Below are positions 1-9,531 of a stretch of DNA of 64,000 nucleotides, piece after piece. Location of the stretch: positions 1,550,001-1,614,000 of the forward strand of contig NZ_CP141769.1 of NCBI RefSeq assembly GCF_035621355.1, in the 5' to 3' direction. Source of the stretch: Thiobacillus sp. SCUT-2 (GTDB lineage Bacteria; Pseudomonadota; Gammaproteobacteria; Burkholderiales; Thiobacillaceae). The position numbers and the translations under genes are program-made. The notes below the pieces were generated by a model, which was not told the origin of the DNA, ran no database searches, and saw only the letters and a program-made list of their open reading frames with translations. The first letter of the stretch is position 1. Every line of letters begins with the position of its first letter.

Positions 1-1
1 G

Positions 2-1117
2 GTGCCGGACGACTACCGCCGCCGGCAGACACTGAAGAACGCCGAGCGCTACATCACGCCCGAACTGAAAGCCTTCGAGGACAAGGCGCTGTCGGCGCAG
101 GAACGTGCGCTGGCCCGCGAAAAACTGCTGTTCGACGGGCTGCTCGACACGCTGACGCCACACGTCCCCGACCTGCTGGCGATCGCCGCCGCGCTCGCCG
201 AGATCGACGTGCTGGCGAGCCAGGCCGAGCGCGTCGGCACGCTGAAGCTGTGCGCGCCCGACTACACGAGCGAGCCCGGCATCGTCATCCGCGGCGGCCG
301 CCATCCGGTGGTCGAGGCCCAGGTCGAGCACTTCATCGCCAACGACGTCACGCTCAACCGCACCCGGCAGATGCTGCTCATCACCGGCCCCAACATGGGC
401 GGCAAGTCGACCTACATGCGCCAGGTCGCGCTGATCACGCTGATGGCATGCTGCGGCCTGTGGGTGCCCGCAACGTCGGCGAGGATCGGCGACATCGACC
501 AGATCTTCACCCGCATCGGCGCCTCGGACGACCTCGCCGGCGGACGCTCGACCTTCATGGTCGAGATGACCGAGACCGCCCACATCCTGCACAACGCCAG
601 TGCCAACAGTCTCGTATTGCTCGACGAGATCGGCCGCGGCACCTCGACCTTCGACGGTCTCGCGCTGGCGTGGGCGGTGGCGCGCCATCTGGTGACCGCG
701 ACGCGTGCGTTCACGCTGTTCGCCACCCATTATTTCGAGCTGACCCAGCTGGCGCAGGAGTTCCGCCAACTCGCCAACGTCCACCTCGACGCCAAGGAAC
801 ACGGCACCGACCTGGTGTTCCTGCACGCGGTCGAGGAAGGACCGGCCTCGCAGAGCTACGGCATTCAGGTGGCGCGGCTGGCCGGCGTCCCGAGCCCGGT
901 GATCCATGCCGCGCGCCGCCACCTGCGCGAACTGGAAGACGCGCAGCTGCAGCCCGGCCCCCAGGGCGACCTGTTCGCCGCACACCTGCCCAACGACGAG
1001 CCGCCGCCGCATCCTGCGCTCGACCAGCTGCGCGAGCTCGACCCCGATACGCTCACGCCGAAGGCGGCGCTGGACATGCTCTATGCCTTGAAGGCGCTCA
1101 CGGATACGGCGCCATGA
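2..1117 (+). CDS. mutS: DNA mismatch repair protein MutS (C-terminal part)
   Basis: This is the C-terminal ~371 residues of MutS, the ATPase that recognises mismatches and recruits MutL; the 5' part lies outside the window, so the GTG at position 2 is not a start. Visible parts are the lever/clamp end (about residues 1-75 of the visible piece) and then the ABC-type ATPase domain with Walker [10 protein letters not shown] (129-137), the [10 protein letters not shown] segment (about 180-189), Walker B LVLLDE (204-209) followed by [10 protein letters not shown], and the FATHY histidine switch. The dimerisation helix-turn-helix lies near [13 protein letters not shown]. The protein ends in a short [15 protein letters not shown] tail typical of full-length MutS1. 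The stop overlaps the next start codon. Confidence 0.97.
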   Translation: MPDDYRRRQTLKNAERYITPELKAFEDKALSAQERALAREKLLFDGLLDTLTPHVPDLLAIAAALAEIDVLASQAERVGTLKLCAPDYTSEPGIVIRGGRHPVVEAQVEHFIANDVTLNRTRQMLLITGPNMGGKSTYMRQVALITLMACCGLWVPATSARIGDIDQIFTRIGASDDLAGGRSTFMVEMTETAHILHNASANSLVLLDEIGRGTSTFDGLALAWAVARHLVTATRAFTLFATHYFELTQLAQEFRQLANVHLDAKEHGTDLVFLHAVEEGPASQSYGIQVARLAGVPSPVIHAARRHLRELEDAQLQPGPQGDLFAAHLPNDEPPPHPALDQLRELDPDTLTPKAALDMLYALKALTDTAP

Positions 1118-1383
1118 AGACGCTCCGTCTGGACGCCGCCGAACTCGGCATCGACTTCAACGCCGCGCTGAAGCTGGCGACGGCGATCGCCGTGCAGCAT
1201 CTGGGGGAAGAAACGATGTTGCTGAGCTGGTACGACCGCGAACGCGATCTCGAATCCCCGGCCGGGGTGAGCGAATGCCACGAGGGCTGCGCCACCAAGG
1301 GGTCGTGGGACTACGCGCTGAACCGTGGCGCACGGCTGGCGGTGGAATTCGATGCCGGCCGGTTCTTCTTCTGCTTTCTCTAG
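1114..1383 (+). CDS. small protein of AF1514/DUF5619-like type, overlapping mutS
   Basis: An 89-residue ORF starts at the ATG that overlaps the mutS stop (ATGA), so it is probably translated by coupling to mutS. It has an acidic/hydrophobic N-terminal half, a central Cys-containing motif CHEGC, a [11 protein letters not shown] segment and an aromatic C-terminus (GRFFFCFL). I relate it from memory to the small AF1514-type proteins of unknown function that share the CHxGC and DYAxxRGA pattern; this is a family resemblance, not a verified match. The last bases overlap the stop of the convergent S4-domain gene by 4 bp. No function can be assigned; a link to mismatch repair would be guesswork. Confidence 0.6.
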   Translation: MKTLRLDAAELGIDFNAALKLATAIAVQHLGEETMLLSWYDRERDLESPAGVSECHEGCATKGSWDYALNRGARLAVEFDAGRFFFCFL

Positions 1384-1601
1384 GGCGCGGCCAGCACCCG
1401 GACGATCCGCCCCTGGCAGGCGACGGTCTGCCCGGCGCGTATCTTGGCAGTCTTGCGGCTTTCCGGACGCCCGTCGACCGTGACCTCGCCGTGGGCAATC
1501 ATCATCTTGCCCTGCCCGCCGCTGTCCGCGAGTCCGGCGAGCTTGAGCAGGTCGCACAGCGCGACGTGATCGCCGCGCAACCGAAATTCGAGCGCGTCCA
1601 T
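1380..1601 (-). CDS. RNA-binding S4 domain protein (YbcJ-like)
   Basis: A 73-residue protein consisting of one S4 RNA-binding domain. It opens MDALEFRLRGDHVALCDLLK and contains the S4 core LLKLAGLADSGGQGKMMIA with the turn GEVTVDGRPESRKTAKIRAGQTV. This matches small stand-alone S4 proteins of the YbcJ/YaaA type, which bind structured RNA and have been associated with ribosome handling. I chose the ATG at 1601 because it gives the usual ~70-residue length and the coding pattern upstream is not protein-like. It ends in a 4-bp convergent overlap with the small ORF after mutS and lies 5 bp after the DUF2818 gene, so it may be the last gene of that unit. Confidence 0.85.
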   Translation of the reverse strand: MDALEFRLRGDHVALCDLLKLAGLADSGGQGKMMIAHGEVTVDGRPESRKTAKIRAGQTVACQGRIVRVLAAP

Positions 1602-1606
1602 GGCGG

Positions 1607-1909
1607 TCAGGCGCCGCGCTTGCGCCAGAGATAGCGGTAGACGAAGCCCGGATAGGCAAACACCAGGAACAGCGCGGCGGTAATCGCGTAGAACTCCCAT
1701 CCCTGGCGCTGGATGTCGCCCTGGCTACCTTCGAGCAGCCGGCCGATGCCGCCGACCACAAAATAGAGCAGCGTCAGTTCAAGCAGCCGCCAGGCGAAAT
1801 TCTTGCCGCCGGCCCCGGGCCGGACCACGAAAAAGGTGCGTTCCACGAGGAACGGCAGGTTGGCGGCGACAAACGCCAGGATCAGCAGCAGAGTGGTCGA
1901 GAAGTTCAC
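1607..1909 (-). CDS. DUF2818 membrane protein downstream of the nuo operon
   Basis: A 100-residue predicted inner-membrane protein with about three hydrophobic segments (residues ~5-22, ~42-60 and ~72-92) and a basic C-terminus RYLWRKRGA. It belongs to the DUF2818 family, which in betaproteobacteria is characteristically found straight after nuoN; that position is kept here. The function is unknown. The conserved linkage suggests a role with complex I, for example assembly or membrane insertion, but this is inference from context only. A GC-rich hairpin lies in the 69-bp gap from nuoN, so expression may be lower than that of the nuo genes. Confidence 0.85.
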   Translation of the reverse strand: MNFSTTLLLILAFVAANLPFLVERTFFVVRPGAGGKNFAWRLLELTLLYFVVGGIGRLLEGSQGDIQRQGWEFYAITAALFLVFAYPGFVYRYLWRKRGA

Positions 1910-1931
1910 GGTGGGTCCGAAAGCGAGGTAA

Positions 1932-1955
1932 CGCCGGAGCAGACCCGCTCCGGCG
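1932..1955 (-). terminator. GC-rich hairpin after nuoN (weak terminator or processing site)
   Basis: A perfect 9-bp inverted repeat (CGCCGGAGC / GCTCCGGCG) with a 6-nt loop lies between the nuoN stop and the DUF2818 start. On the minus strand it is followed by only two Ts, so it is a poor intrinsic terminator. It could attenuate transcription into DUF2818 or protect the 3' end of the nuo mRNA. Confidence 0.4.
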
Positions 1956-1978
1956 CGGTTTGGTTCACAAATCCCGGG

Positions 1979-3424
1979 TCAGAAGGATGCGCCGACGGCG
2001 TGGATGCACACGGCCATCAAGGGCTGCGGCAGGATTCCCAGCGCGAGAATCGCCAGTCCGTTCGCGGACATCATGATACGCGCATCGGGGCTCGCGACGA
2101 TGGGCGAGGTGTCGAGCGGCGCATCGAAATACATCAGTTTGACGACGCGCAGATAATAGAACGCGCCGATCAGGGAGAACAGCACCGCGGCGACCGCAAG
2201 CCACACGTAGTCGATGGCCACGACGGCCTGCAGCACGGTAAGCTTGGCGTAGAAGCCGACCGTAGGCGGCACCCCCGCCATCGAGAACATCAGCAGCAGC
2301 ATCATGAAGGCCAGCCACGGGCTGCGGCGGTTGAGCCCCTTGAAGTCCTCGAGGCGGTCCGCCTCGAACCCGGCCCGCGACAGCAGCAGGATCATGCCGA
2401 ATCCGCCCAGCGTCATCAAGGTGTACGAAAGCACGTAGAACATCGCGCCGCTGTACCCGCTCTGCGAGCCGGACAGGATGCCGAGCAGCATGAAACCCAT
2501 GTGCGAGATGGTCGAGTAGGCCAGCATACGCTTGAGGTTGGTCTGCGCGATGGCCGCGATGTTGCCGACCGCCATCGACAGGACGGCCAGGATCACCAGC
2601 ATGTCGCGCCAGTCCGCCACCTGCGATTCCAGCCCCTGCCCGAGGATACGCACGACGAAAGCGAAGGCGGCGATCTTGGGAGCCGATCCGATGAACAGCG
2701 TCATGGCGGTCGGGGCGCCGTGATAGACATCGGGCACCCACATGTGGAACGGGACCGCGCCGAGCTTGAAGGCAAGTCCCGCAATGATGAAGACGATGCC
2801 GAACACGAGCGGGATGCGCAGGTCCGTGCCGTCCTGCAGCGCGATCGCGATATCCCCGAGGCCGAGCGACCCGGTGACGCCGTAGACCATCGACATGCCG
2901 TAAAGCAGCATGCCCGAGGCGAGCGCGCCAAGCACGAAATACTTCATCGCCGCCTCGGTCGCCACGCTCGAGTCGCGCTGCAGCGCCACCATGGCATAGA
3001 GGGAGAGCGAGAGGAGTTCGAGGCCCAGATACAGGGTGAGGAAGTGTCCGGCCGACACCATCACCATCATGCCGAGCAGGGCAAACAGAACGAGCGCGAA
3101 GAACTCGCCGCGGTAAAGTCCCCGGGCGCGCAGGTACTCGCGCGAATACACCAGGGCCATTGCTACGGTCAGGTAAAGGAAGAGGTTCAGCACACCCGCC
3201 AGGGGATCGTCGATGACCAGGCCATCTAATCCGAGCACCGGGAATGACGAGAAGCGGAGCACGGTCAGAAACGCCGCCCCAGCGAGGGTGGCAAGCGAGA
3301 CCGCATAGGCGAGATAGCGCTTGGTGTCATCGACCGCGGCGTCGACCACCAGGATCAGCGAAACCATGGCCAGCACGAAAATCTCGGGAAAGGCCGGAGC
3401 GAATTGCAGGATGGCGTGGCGCAT
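1979..3424 (-). CDS. nuoN: NADH-quinone oxidoreductase subunit N
   Basis: A 481-residue integral membrane subunit of complex I, one of the three antiporter-like proton-pumping subunits. It shows about 14 hydrophobic segments. The TM5 glutamate lies in [20 protein letters not shown]. The TM7 region with conserved lysine appears as [20 protein letters not shown], and the broken-helix area follows at [19 protein letters not shown]. Length fits the family (about 480). It is the last nuo gene, beginning 9 bp after nuoM. The protein should sit in the middle of the membrane arm between NuoK and NuoM. Nothing in it looks degraded. Confidence 0.98.
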   Translation of the reverse strand: MRHAILQFAPAFPEIFVLAMVSLILVVDAAVDDTKRYLAYAVSLATLAGAAFLTVLRFSSFPVLGLDGLVIDDPLAGVLNLFLYLTVAMALVYSREYLRARGLYRGEFFALVLFALLGMMVMVSAGHFLTLYLGLELLSLSLYAMVALQRDSSVATEAAMKYFVLGALASGMLLYGMSMVYGVTGSLGLGDIAIALQDGTDLRIPLVFGIVFIIAGLAFKLGAVPFHMWVPDVYHGAPTAMTLFIGSAPKIAAFAFVVRILGQGLESQVADWRDMLVILAVLSMAVGNIAAIAQTNLKRMLAYSTISHMGFMLLGILSGSQSGYSGAMFYVLSYTLMTLGGFGMILLLSRAGFEADRLEDFKGLNRRSPWLAFMMLLLMFSMAGVPPTVGFYAKLTVLQAVVAIDYVWLAVAAVLFSLIGAFYYLRVVKLMYFDAPLDTSPIVASPDARIMMSANGLAILALGILPQPLMAVCIHAVGASF

Positions 3425-3433
3425 CTGGGAACC

Positions 3434-4918
3434 TTAAGGCAGTTTGCTCTGGGCGACGTGCGCCAGCAGGTCGACGACCGACGCGTGCATCACGTCGGTG
3501 AACGGCTTGGGATAAAGGCCCATGGCCAGCACGCACAGCGCCAGCGTCGCGAGCAGCAGGATTTCCCGGGCGTTCACGTCCTTCATCTCCTCGACGCGAG
3601 GGCTCGCGACGGCTCCGAACACGACGCGCTTGTACATCCACAGGGTGTATGCCGCGCCGGTGATCAGCGAGGTGGCGGCGACGAACGCGAACCAGAAGTT
3701 CACCTGGGTCGAGGCCATGATGACCATGAATTCGCCGACGAAGCCGCTGGTCGCGGGCAGGCCCGAGTTGGCCATCGCGAACAGCATGAAGAACGCGGCG
3801 AACACCGGCATCCTGTTGACGAGTCCGCCGTAGTCCTTGATCTGGCGGGAATGCAGACGGTCGTACATGACGCCGATGCAGAGGAACAGCGCCGCGGAGA
3901 CGAAGCCGTGCGAGATCATCTGCACCAGTCCGCCCTCCCAGCCGAGCGGGTTGAACAGGAAGAAGCCGAGGGTGACGAAGCCCATGTGGGCGATCGACGA
4001 ATAGGCGATGAGCTTCTTCATGTCCGCCTGCACCAGCGCGACGAGGCCGATATAGGCCACCGCGATCAGCGACAGGGCGATCACCAGCCAGGCGAGTTCG
4101 TGCGCGGCGTCCGGCACGATCGGCAGGATGAAGCGCAGGAAGCCGTAGGCGCCGACTTTCAGGGTGATCGCCGCCAGCACGACCGAGCCGCCCGTCGGCG
4201 CCTCGACGTGGGCATCCGGCAGCCAGGTATGCACCGGCCACATCGGCACCTTGACGCCGAAGGCCAGCAGGAAGGCGAAGAACATCAGCGTCTGCGCGGT
4301 CATGCCGAGCGTCGTCCGGTGCCAGGTCTGGATGTCGAAGCTGCCGCCCGACTGGTAGTAGAGGTAGATGAACGACACCAGCATCAACAGCGAACCGAGC
4401 AGCGTGTAGAGGAAGAACTTGAACGCGGCATACACCCGGTTCGGCCCGCCCCAGATGCCGACGATCAGGTACAGCGGGATCAGCATGCCCTCGAAGAAGA
4501 CATAGAACAGGATGCCATCGAGCGCGGCGAACGCGCCGTTAATGAGTCCCGACATGATGAGGAAGGCGGCCATGTACTGCGCGACCTTGTCCTGGATCAC
4601 TTCCCAGCCCGCGATCACCACGAGCACGGTGACGAAGCTGTTGAGCAGGATCAGGGGCATCGAGATGCCGTCGACGCCCAGGTGGTAGGACACGTTGAAT
4701 GCGGGAATCCATGCGCGCTGCTCGACGAACTGCATGGCGGCGGTACCCGTATCGAAGCCGGTCGCGAGCGGGATGGCGACGATCAGGCCAAGCAGCGAAC
4801 CGGCGAGGGCCAGCCAGCGTGCCAGCGCGGCGTTGCGGTCGGAGCCGGTGGCCAGAACGATGGCACCGGCCACGATCGGGATCCAGATGACGAGGGAAAG
4901 GAGAGCCTGTCCGAACAT
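3434..4918 (-). CDS. nuoM: NADH-quinone oxidoreductase subunit M
   Basis: A 494-residue antiporter-like membrane subunit of complex I. Diagnostic features are the TM5 glutamate in FYVFFEGMLIPLYLIVGIWG, the TM7 lysine region LAFGVKVPMWPVHTWLPDAH followed by VEAPTGGSVVLAAITLK, and the TM12-like IAYSSIAHMGFVTLG repeat element. About 14 transmembrane helices can be drawn, and length matches NuoM from other proteobacteria (about 490-510). It lies between nuoL (10-bp gap) and nuoN (9-bp gap). As in the whole operon, spacing is tight enough for translation from a single polycistronic mRNA. Confidence 0.98.
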   Translation of the reverse strand: MFGQALLSLVIWIPIVAGAIVLATGSDRNAALARWLALAGSLLGLIVAIPLATGFDTGTAAMQFVEQRAWIPAFNVSYHLGVDGISMPLILLNSFVTVLVVIAGWEVIQDKVAQYMAAFLIMSGLINGAFAALDGILFYVFFEGMLIPLYLIVGIWGGPNRVYAAFKFFLYTLLGSLLMLVSFIYLYYQSGGSFDIQTWHRTTLGMTAQTLMFFAFLLAFGVKVPMWPVHTWLPDAHVEAPTGGSVVLAAITLKVGAYGFLRFILPIVPDAAHELAWLVIALSLIAVAYIGLVALVQADMKKLIAYSSIAHMGFVTLGFFLFNPLGWEGGLVQMISHGFVSAALFLCIGVMYDRLHSRQIKDYGGLVNRMPVFAAFFMLFAMANSGLPATSGFVGEFMVIMASTQVNFWFAFVAATSLITGAAYTLWMYKRVVFGAVASPRVEEMKDVNAREILLLATLALCVLAMGLYPKPFTDVMHASVVDLLAHVAQSKLP

Positions 4919-4928
4919 GGTTGTCGTT

Positions 4929-6920
4929 CTAGTTGAGCCGCGCGAACCAGGTCACCAGGGCAAACACCCCGATCAGCATGGCGAAGGCGTAGTGATAGAT
5001 GTAACCCGACTGGAAGGCCTTGACCAGCCGGGAAAACCGTTCGACAAGCCGCGCCGAGCCATTGACGATCCAGCCGTCGATCACGCCCTGGTCGCCGTGC
5101 CGCCACAACCCGCTTCCGAGCATGCGTGCACCGCCGGCGAAGAGCCAGCTGTAGAGTTCGTCGAACCAGTACTTGTTCACCAGCAAGCGGTAGATGAAGC
5201 GGAAGCGCTGCGCCAGCGCCGCGGGAATGTCGGGGCGCCGCAGATAGAAGAACGCCGCCAGTCCGACGCCCGCGGCAGCCAGCCAGAAAGGCAGCGTCGT
5301 CAGGGCATGCAGGCCCATCGCCATCGCGCCGCCGAAATCCCGGTTGAGCTCCGTCATGACGGGATGGCGGTCGGCGACGTAGATCGCCTTGCCGAAGAAA
5401 TCGCCGAACAGCATGGGCTCGACGGTCATGTAGCCGATCGCCAGCGACGGCAGGGCCAGCGCCAGCAAGGGTCCGGTGACGACCCACGGCGTCTCCTGCG
5501 GCGCCGCACCATGGCCATGATGGTCGTCCGGCTCGTTGCCGTGCGCGTGACCCTGGCGGAAGCGCTCCTTGCCGTGGAACACCAGGAAGTACATCCGGAA
5601 GGAATAGAACGCCGTGACGAACACGCCGGCGAGCACGGCGAAATACGCGAAGCCCGCCCCCGGCAGGTGCGACAGCTTCGCCGCCTCGATGATGTTCTCC
5701 TTGGAATAGAAGCCCGACAGGAAGGGCGTGCCGATCAGCGCGAGCGAGCCGATCAGCGAGGTGATCCAGGTGATCGGCATGTATTTCCTCAGGCCGCCCA
5801 TGTAGCGGATGTCCTGGTTGTGGTGCATCGCGATGATGACGGAGCCGGCGGCGAGAAACAGCAGCGCCTTGAAGAAGGCGTGCGTCATCAGGTGGAACAC
5901 CGCGACCGAATAGGCCGACGCGCCCAGTGCCACGGTCATGTAGCCGAGCTGCGACAGGGTCGAATAGGCCACCACCCGCTTGATGTCGTTCTGCACCATG
6001 CCGAGGAAGCCCATGAACAGCGCGGTGATCGCGCCGATCACCATGACGACGCTGAGCGCGGTGTCCGAAAGCTCGTACAGGGGCGACATGCGCGCCACCA
6101 TGAAGATGCCGGCCGTCACCATGGTCGCGGCGTGGATCAGCGCGGAGATCGGCGTCGGACCTTCCATCGAGTCGGGCAGCCAGACGTGCAGCGGGAACTG
6201 CGCGGACTTGCCCATCGCGCCGACGAACAACAGCAGGGCGATCACCGTCATCAGGCTCCACGGCGAGCCCGGCAAAATCGTGATGGTTTCGCCGGCGAGC
6301 GCGGGTGCCTTGGCGAACACGGTCGCGTAGTCGAGCGAGCCGAAATACGCGAGCACGAGGCCGATGCCGAGGATGAAGCCGAAATCGCCGACGCGGTTGA
6401 CGAGGAAGGCCTTCAGGTTCGCGTAGATCGCGCTTTCCTTGGTGTACCAGAAGCCGATCAGCAGGTAGGAGACGAGCCCGACCGCCTCCCACCCGAAGAA
6501 CAGCTGCAGGAAGTTGTTGCTCATCACCAGCATCAGCATCGAGAAGGTGAACAGCGAGATGTAGGAAAAGAAGCGCTGGTAGCCCGGATCGTCGTGCATG
6601 TAGCCGATCGTGTACACATGCACCATCAGCGAGACGAAGGTCACGACCAGCATCATCATCGCGGTCAGCGCGTCGATCAGGAAGCCGACCTCGAAATGCA
6701 GCTTGCCCAGCGCCATCCACGTATAGACGGTGCCGTTGAACGTGTGGCCCGCGAGCACGTCCTGGAAGACGAGGACCGATGCGACGAACGCCGCCGCCAC
6801 GCCGGCGATGGTGACGAGGTGGGCGCCGGTGCGGCCGACCAGCCGTCCGAGCAGGCCCGCGACGATGGCGCCGGCCAGGGGCGCCAGAGGCACGACGAGA
6901 TAGAGCGTCTGCATGTCCAT
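4929..6920 (-). CDS. nuoL: NADH-quinone oxidoreductase subunit L
   Basis: A 663-residue subunit that ends the membrane arm of complex I and carries the long lateral helix. The proton-channel features are present: the TM5 glutamate in FFGWEAVGLVSYLLIGFWY, the TM7 segment MGKSAQFPLHVWLPDSMEGP with its lysine, and the TM12 area VAYSTLSQLGYMTVALGAS. A His-rich hydrophilic stretch (around residues 455-475, with DDHHGHG) lies in the C-terminal third, and the last ~150 residues contain the amphipathic traverse helix and a terminal TM segment. Length is somewhat longer than the E. coli protein (613), mostly in the hydrophilic insert. It starts 3 bp after nuoK ends. Confidence 0.98.
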   Translation of the reverse strand: MDMQTLYLVVPLAPLAGAIVAGLLGRLVGRTGAHLVTIAGVAAAFVASVLVFQDVLAGHTFNGTVYTWMALGKLHFEVGFLIDALTAMMMLVVTFVSLMVHVYTIGYMHDDPGYQRFFSYISLFTFSMLMLVMSNNFLQLFFGWEAVGLVSYLLIGFWYTKESAIYANLKAFLVNRVGDFGFILGIGLVLAYFGSLDYATVFAKAPALAGETITILPGSPWSLMTVIALLLFVGAMGKSAQFPLHVWLPDSMEGPTPISALIHAATMVTAGIFMVARMSPLYELSDTALSVVMVIGAITALFMGFLGMVQNDIKRVVAYSTLSQLGYMTVALGASAYSVAVFHLMTHAFFKALLFLAAGSVIIAMHHNQDIRYMGGLRKYMPITWITSLIGSLALIGTPFLSGFYSKENIIEAAKLSHLPGAGFAYFAVLAGVFVTAFYSFRMYFLVFHGKERFRQGHAHGNEPDDHHGHGAAPQETPWVVTGPLLALALPSLAIGYMTVEPMLFGDFFGKAIYVADRHPVMTELNRDFGGAMAMGLHALTTLPFWLAAAGVGLAAFFYLRRPDIPAALAQRFRFIYRLLVNKYWFDELYSWLFAGGARMLGSGLWRHGDQGVIDGWIVNGSARLVERFSRLVKAFQSGYIYHYAFAMLIGVFALVTWFARLN

Positions 6921-6923
6921 GCG

Positions 6924-7229
6924 TCAGCCTTTCAGATGGTCGAGGTCATCGACGTTGATCGTGCGCAGGTTGCGGAACAGCACCACGAGGATCGCCAGGC
7001 CGATTGCCGACTCCGCCGCGGCGACGGTCAGGATGAAGAAGACGAAGATCTGGCCGTGGATGTCGGCCAGGTAATGCGAGAACGCCACGAAGTTCATGTC
7101 GACCGCGAGCAGCATCAGTTCGATCGCCATCAGGAGGATGATCACGTTCTTGCGGTTGAGGAAAATTCCCAGGACGCTGATGGCGAACAGGATGCCGCCC
7201 AGGATCAGGTAATGCGACAGCGAGATCAT
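6924..7229 (-). CDS. nuoK: NADH-quinone oxidoreductase subunit K
   Basis: A 101-residue protein with three transmembrane helices, the NuoK (ND4L) subunit linking the quinone-binding module to the antiporter-like subunits. The two intramembrane glutamates important for coupling are visible in [20 protein letters not shown] (TM2) and [20 protein letters not shown] (TM3). Length equals the family standard. The start codon overlaps the nuoJ stop by 4 bp (ATGA), indicating translational coupling. Confidence 0.98.
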   Translation of the reverse strand: MISLSHYLILGGILFAISVLGIFLNRKNVIILLMAIELMLLAVDMNFVAFSHYLADIHGQIFVFFILTVAAAESAIGLAILVVLFRNLRTINVDDLDHLKG

Positions 7230-7864
7230 GCACCCTCCTCCCCGGAATCCGGAACGCTGGCCGCCGGCCCCTTTTCGGCCGGCATCTTGACGATGCGCAG
7301 GCGCTCGTTGCGCGAGACCTTCACCTGCTGCGCCGGATCGAGATACTTGCTGTCCTTGCGGCGCCGCAAGGTCAGCGCGATCGCCGCGACAATGGCCACG
7401 AGCAGGATGACGGCCGCCAGTTCGAACGCATAGGCGTATTCGGTGTACAGCACCCGCCCGAGTTCCTTGGTGTTGCTGTAACCGGCCGGATGCGGCGACG
7501 GCGCGCCGATCACCTCGAGCCCGAAATGGCGCCTGCCAAGGATCAGGGCCATTTCGATCACGAGCAGGACGGCGACGAAGCCGGCGAGCGGCAGGTAGTC
7601 CCAGAATCCCTCCCGCAGTTTCTCCAGATTGATGTCGAGCATCATCACCACGAAGAGGAACAGCACCATCACCGCGCCTACATAGACCAGTACCAGCGTG
7701 ATCGCGAGGAACTCGGCCTCGAGCAGCATCCAGAGGGCCGCCGCGGTGAAGAAGGCGAGCACCAGATAGAGCGCGGCGTGCACCGGGTTGCGCGCGGTGA
7801 TGACGCGCAATCCGGCGAAGATCAGGATGGCGGAGAATAGGTAGAAGATCGCGGTCGTATACAT
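7226..7864 (-). CDS. nuoJ: NADH-quinone oxidoreductase subunit J
   Basis: A 212-residue NuoJ (ND6) subunit with five predicted transmembrane helices. The conserved TM3 region with its pi-bulge is seen as [20 protein letters not shown], the coupling segment near the quinone end. The C-terminal ~45 residues are hydrophilic ([20 protein letters not shown] onwards), a common betaproteobacterial extension on the cytoplasmic side. The gene is separated from nuoI by 154 bp, the only large break inside the operon, and that gap holds an inverted-repeat element. The start ATG at 7864 is immediately next to that element, so its ribosome-binding sequence is contributed by the inserted DNA. Confidence 0.97.
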   Translation of the reverse strand: MYTTAIFYLFSAILIFAGLRVITARNPVHAALYLVLAFFTAAALWMLLEAEFLAITLVLVYVGAVMVLFLFVVMMLDINLEKLREGFWDYLPLAGFVAVLLVIEMALILGRRHFGLEVIGAPSPHPAGYSNTKELGRVLYTEYAYAFELAAVILLVAIVAAIALTLRRRKDSKYLDPAQQVKVSRNERLRIVKMPAEKGPAASVPDSGEEGA

Positions 7865-8011
7865 AGGGGTCAGGGGCTAGGAATGAGGGGCACGGGGCGT
7901 GAATCCAGCTTCCGCGCCCATGCTCGAAATCATCCGCTCGCCTACCTCCCGTTTCATTCGTGTTCGTCGTTTCAACATGAAGCGCGCATCGCGCGCCATC
8001 CCTGGCCCCTA
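7864..8011. repeat. MITE-like 148-bp element between nuoI and nuoJ
   Basis: The only long gap in the nuo operon is bounded by near-identical 12-bp inverted ends, taggggtcaggg (7864-7875) and ccctggccccta (8000-8011), with one mismatch. The outermost bases read TA on both sides, as for insertions that duplicate a TA target. An internal GC palindrome, gcgcgcatcgcgcgc (7982-7996), lies near one end. There is no ORF. A small non-autonomous insertion element is inferred; copy number elsewhere in the genome cannot be judged from this window. Confidence 0.4.
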
Positions 8012-8018
8012 ACGGCCA

Positions 8019-8507
8019 TCACCGATACTTCGCATCCTGCGCCCGATCCTTTGCGATCTGCTCTTCATAGCGATCCCCGATCGCCAGCAGCATGGGCTTG
8101 GTGTAATAGAGATCGCCCCGCTTCTCGCCGTGGTATTCGAGGATGCGCGTCTCGACGATCGAGTCGACCGGACACGATTCCTCGCAGAATCCGCAGAAGA
8201 TGCATTTGGTCAGATCGATGTCGTACCGGGTCGTCCGCCGCGTGCCGTCGACGCGCTGTTCGGACTCGATCGTGATCGCGAGCGCCGGGCACACTGCCTC
8301 GCACAGCTTGCAGGCGATGCAGCGCTCCTCGCCGTTGGGATAGCGACGCAGCGCATGCAGGCCGCGGAAACGCGGGCTCTGCGGGGTTTTTTCCTCGGGA
8401 AACTGCACGGTGATCTTGCGCGCGAACAGGTGGCGGCCGGTCAGCATCATGCCGCGCACGAGTTCGACCAGAAGCAGGCTGCCGAAGAACTGGGTGATCC
8501 GTTTCAT
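8019..8507 (-). CDS. nuoI: NADH-quinone oxidoreductase subunit I
   Basis: A 162-residue peripheral-arm subunit that binds clusters N6a and N6b, carrying electrons towards NuoB. Two ferredoxin motifs are present, [16 protein letters not shown] and [16 protein letters not shown], each CxxCxxCxxxCP. The N-terminus (about residues 1-30) is an amphipathic segment that anchors the protein at the membrane. Length matches the family (about 162 in betaproteobacteria). The start is the ATG at 8507, 7 bp after the nuoH stop. Confidence 0.98.
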   Translation of the reverse strand: MKRITQFFGSLLLVELVRGMMLTGRHLFARKITVQFPEEKTPQSPRFRGLHALRRYPNGEERCIACKLCEAVCPALAITIESEQRVDGTRRTTRYDIDLTKCIFCGFCEESCPVDSIVETRILEYHGEKRGDLYYTKPMLLAIGDRYEEQIAKDRAQDAKYR

Positions 8508-8514
8508 GGCGCGT

Positions 8515-9531
8515 TCAGTGGAAGAGATGCCCGTACGACGTCTGCATCATCGCGCCGATGAATACGATCCAGACGAGGGTGATGGGGATGAACACCTTCC
8601 AGCCCAGGCGCATGATCTGGTCATAGCGATAGCGCGGGAAGGTGGCGCGGAACCACAGGAACAGGAACAGCACGAAGCCGGTCTTGAGCAGCCACCAGAC
8701 GATGCCGTCGGGCAGGAAGGGCAACGGCGACAGCCAGCCGCCGAGGAACATCAGGGTGGCAAGCGCGGACACCAGGATCATGTTGGCGTACTCCGCGAGG
8801 AAGAACACCGCGAACGCCATGCCCGAATACTCGACGTGGAAACCGGCGACGATCTCCGATTCCCCTTCCGCAACGTCGAACGGCGCGCGGTTGGTCTCGG
8901 CCACCCCGGCGATGAGATAGACGAGGAACAGCGGAAACAGCGGGATGAAATACCAGTGCCAGAAGCCGCCCGCCTGCCCCCGCACGATCTCCACGAGATT
9001 GAGCGACTGGGCCGCCATCAGCACGCCCACCAGCGCGAACCCCATGGCGATCTCGTAGGAGACGATCTGTGCCGCCGAACGCATGGCGCCGAGGAAGGCA
9101 TACTTCGAGTTCGAGGCCCAGCCGGCGATGATGACGCCGTAGACGCCCATCGAGGTGATCGCCATCACGTAGAGCAGGCCGGCGTCGATGTTGGCGAGCA
9201 CCAGCGTATCGGTGAAGGGAATCACCGCCCACGCCGCCAGCGCCGGGGCAATGGCGAGGATGGGCCCAAGGATGAACAGCCCGCGGCTGGCCCCCGAGGG
9301 GATGATGATTTCCTTCATCAGCAGCTTGACCGCGTCCGCGATCGGCTGCAGCAGTCCCTGGAATCCCACCCGATTGGGACCGATACGCACCTGCATCCAG
9401 CCGATGATCTTGCGCTCGGCGTAGGTCAGATAGGCGACGCCCAGCATCAGCGGCACCACCAGTGCGATGATCTTGATCAGCGTCCAGACGACGGTCTGAA
9501 TCGCGGCCCAGTCCATGCCCAGGCCCTCCAT
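8515..9531 (-). CDS. nuoH: NADH-quinone oxidoreductase subunit H
   Basis: A 338-residue membrane subunit (ND1) that forms much of the quinone-access channel at the foot of the peripheral arm. About eight TM segments are visible. Conserved landmarks are the loop [20 protein letters not shown] near residue 30-50, the charged loop FAETNR-like stretch [20 protein letters not shown], and the [21 protein letters not shown]-terminal loop. Length is normal. The first codon overlaps the nuoG stop by one base. Confidence 0.98.
   Translation of the reverse strand: MEGLGMDWAAIQTVVWTLIKIIALVVPLMLGVAYLTYAERKIIGWMQVRIGPNRVGFQGLLQPIADAVKLLMKEIIIPSGASRGLFILGPILAIAPALAAWAVIPFTDTLVLANIDAGLLYVMAITSMGVYGVIIAGWASNSKYAFLGAMRSAAQIVSYEIAMGFALVGVLMAAQSLNLVEIVRGQAGGFWHWYFIPLFPLFLVYLIAGVAETNRAPFDVAEGESEIVAGFHVEYSGMAFAVFFLAEYANMILVSALATLMFLGGWLSPLPFLPDGIVWWLLKTGFVLFLFLWFRATFPRYRYDQIMRLGWKVFIPITLVWIVFIGAMMQTSYGHLFH

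Noticed and set aside
4695-7433. A 912-codon open frame on the plus strand
   Set aside because: It is antisense to nuoM, nuoL, nuoK and nuoJ, and rich in Arg, His, Asp and Glu; it is a compositional artefact.
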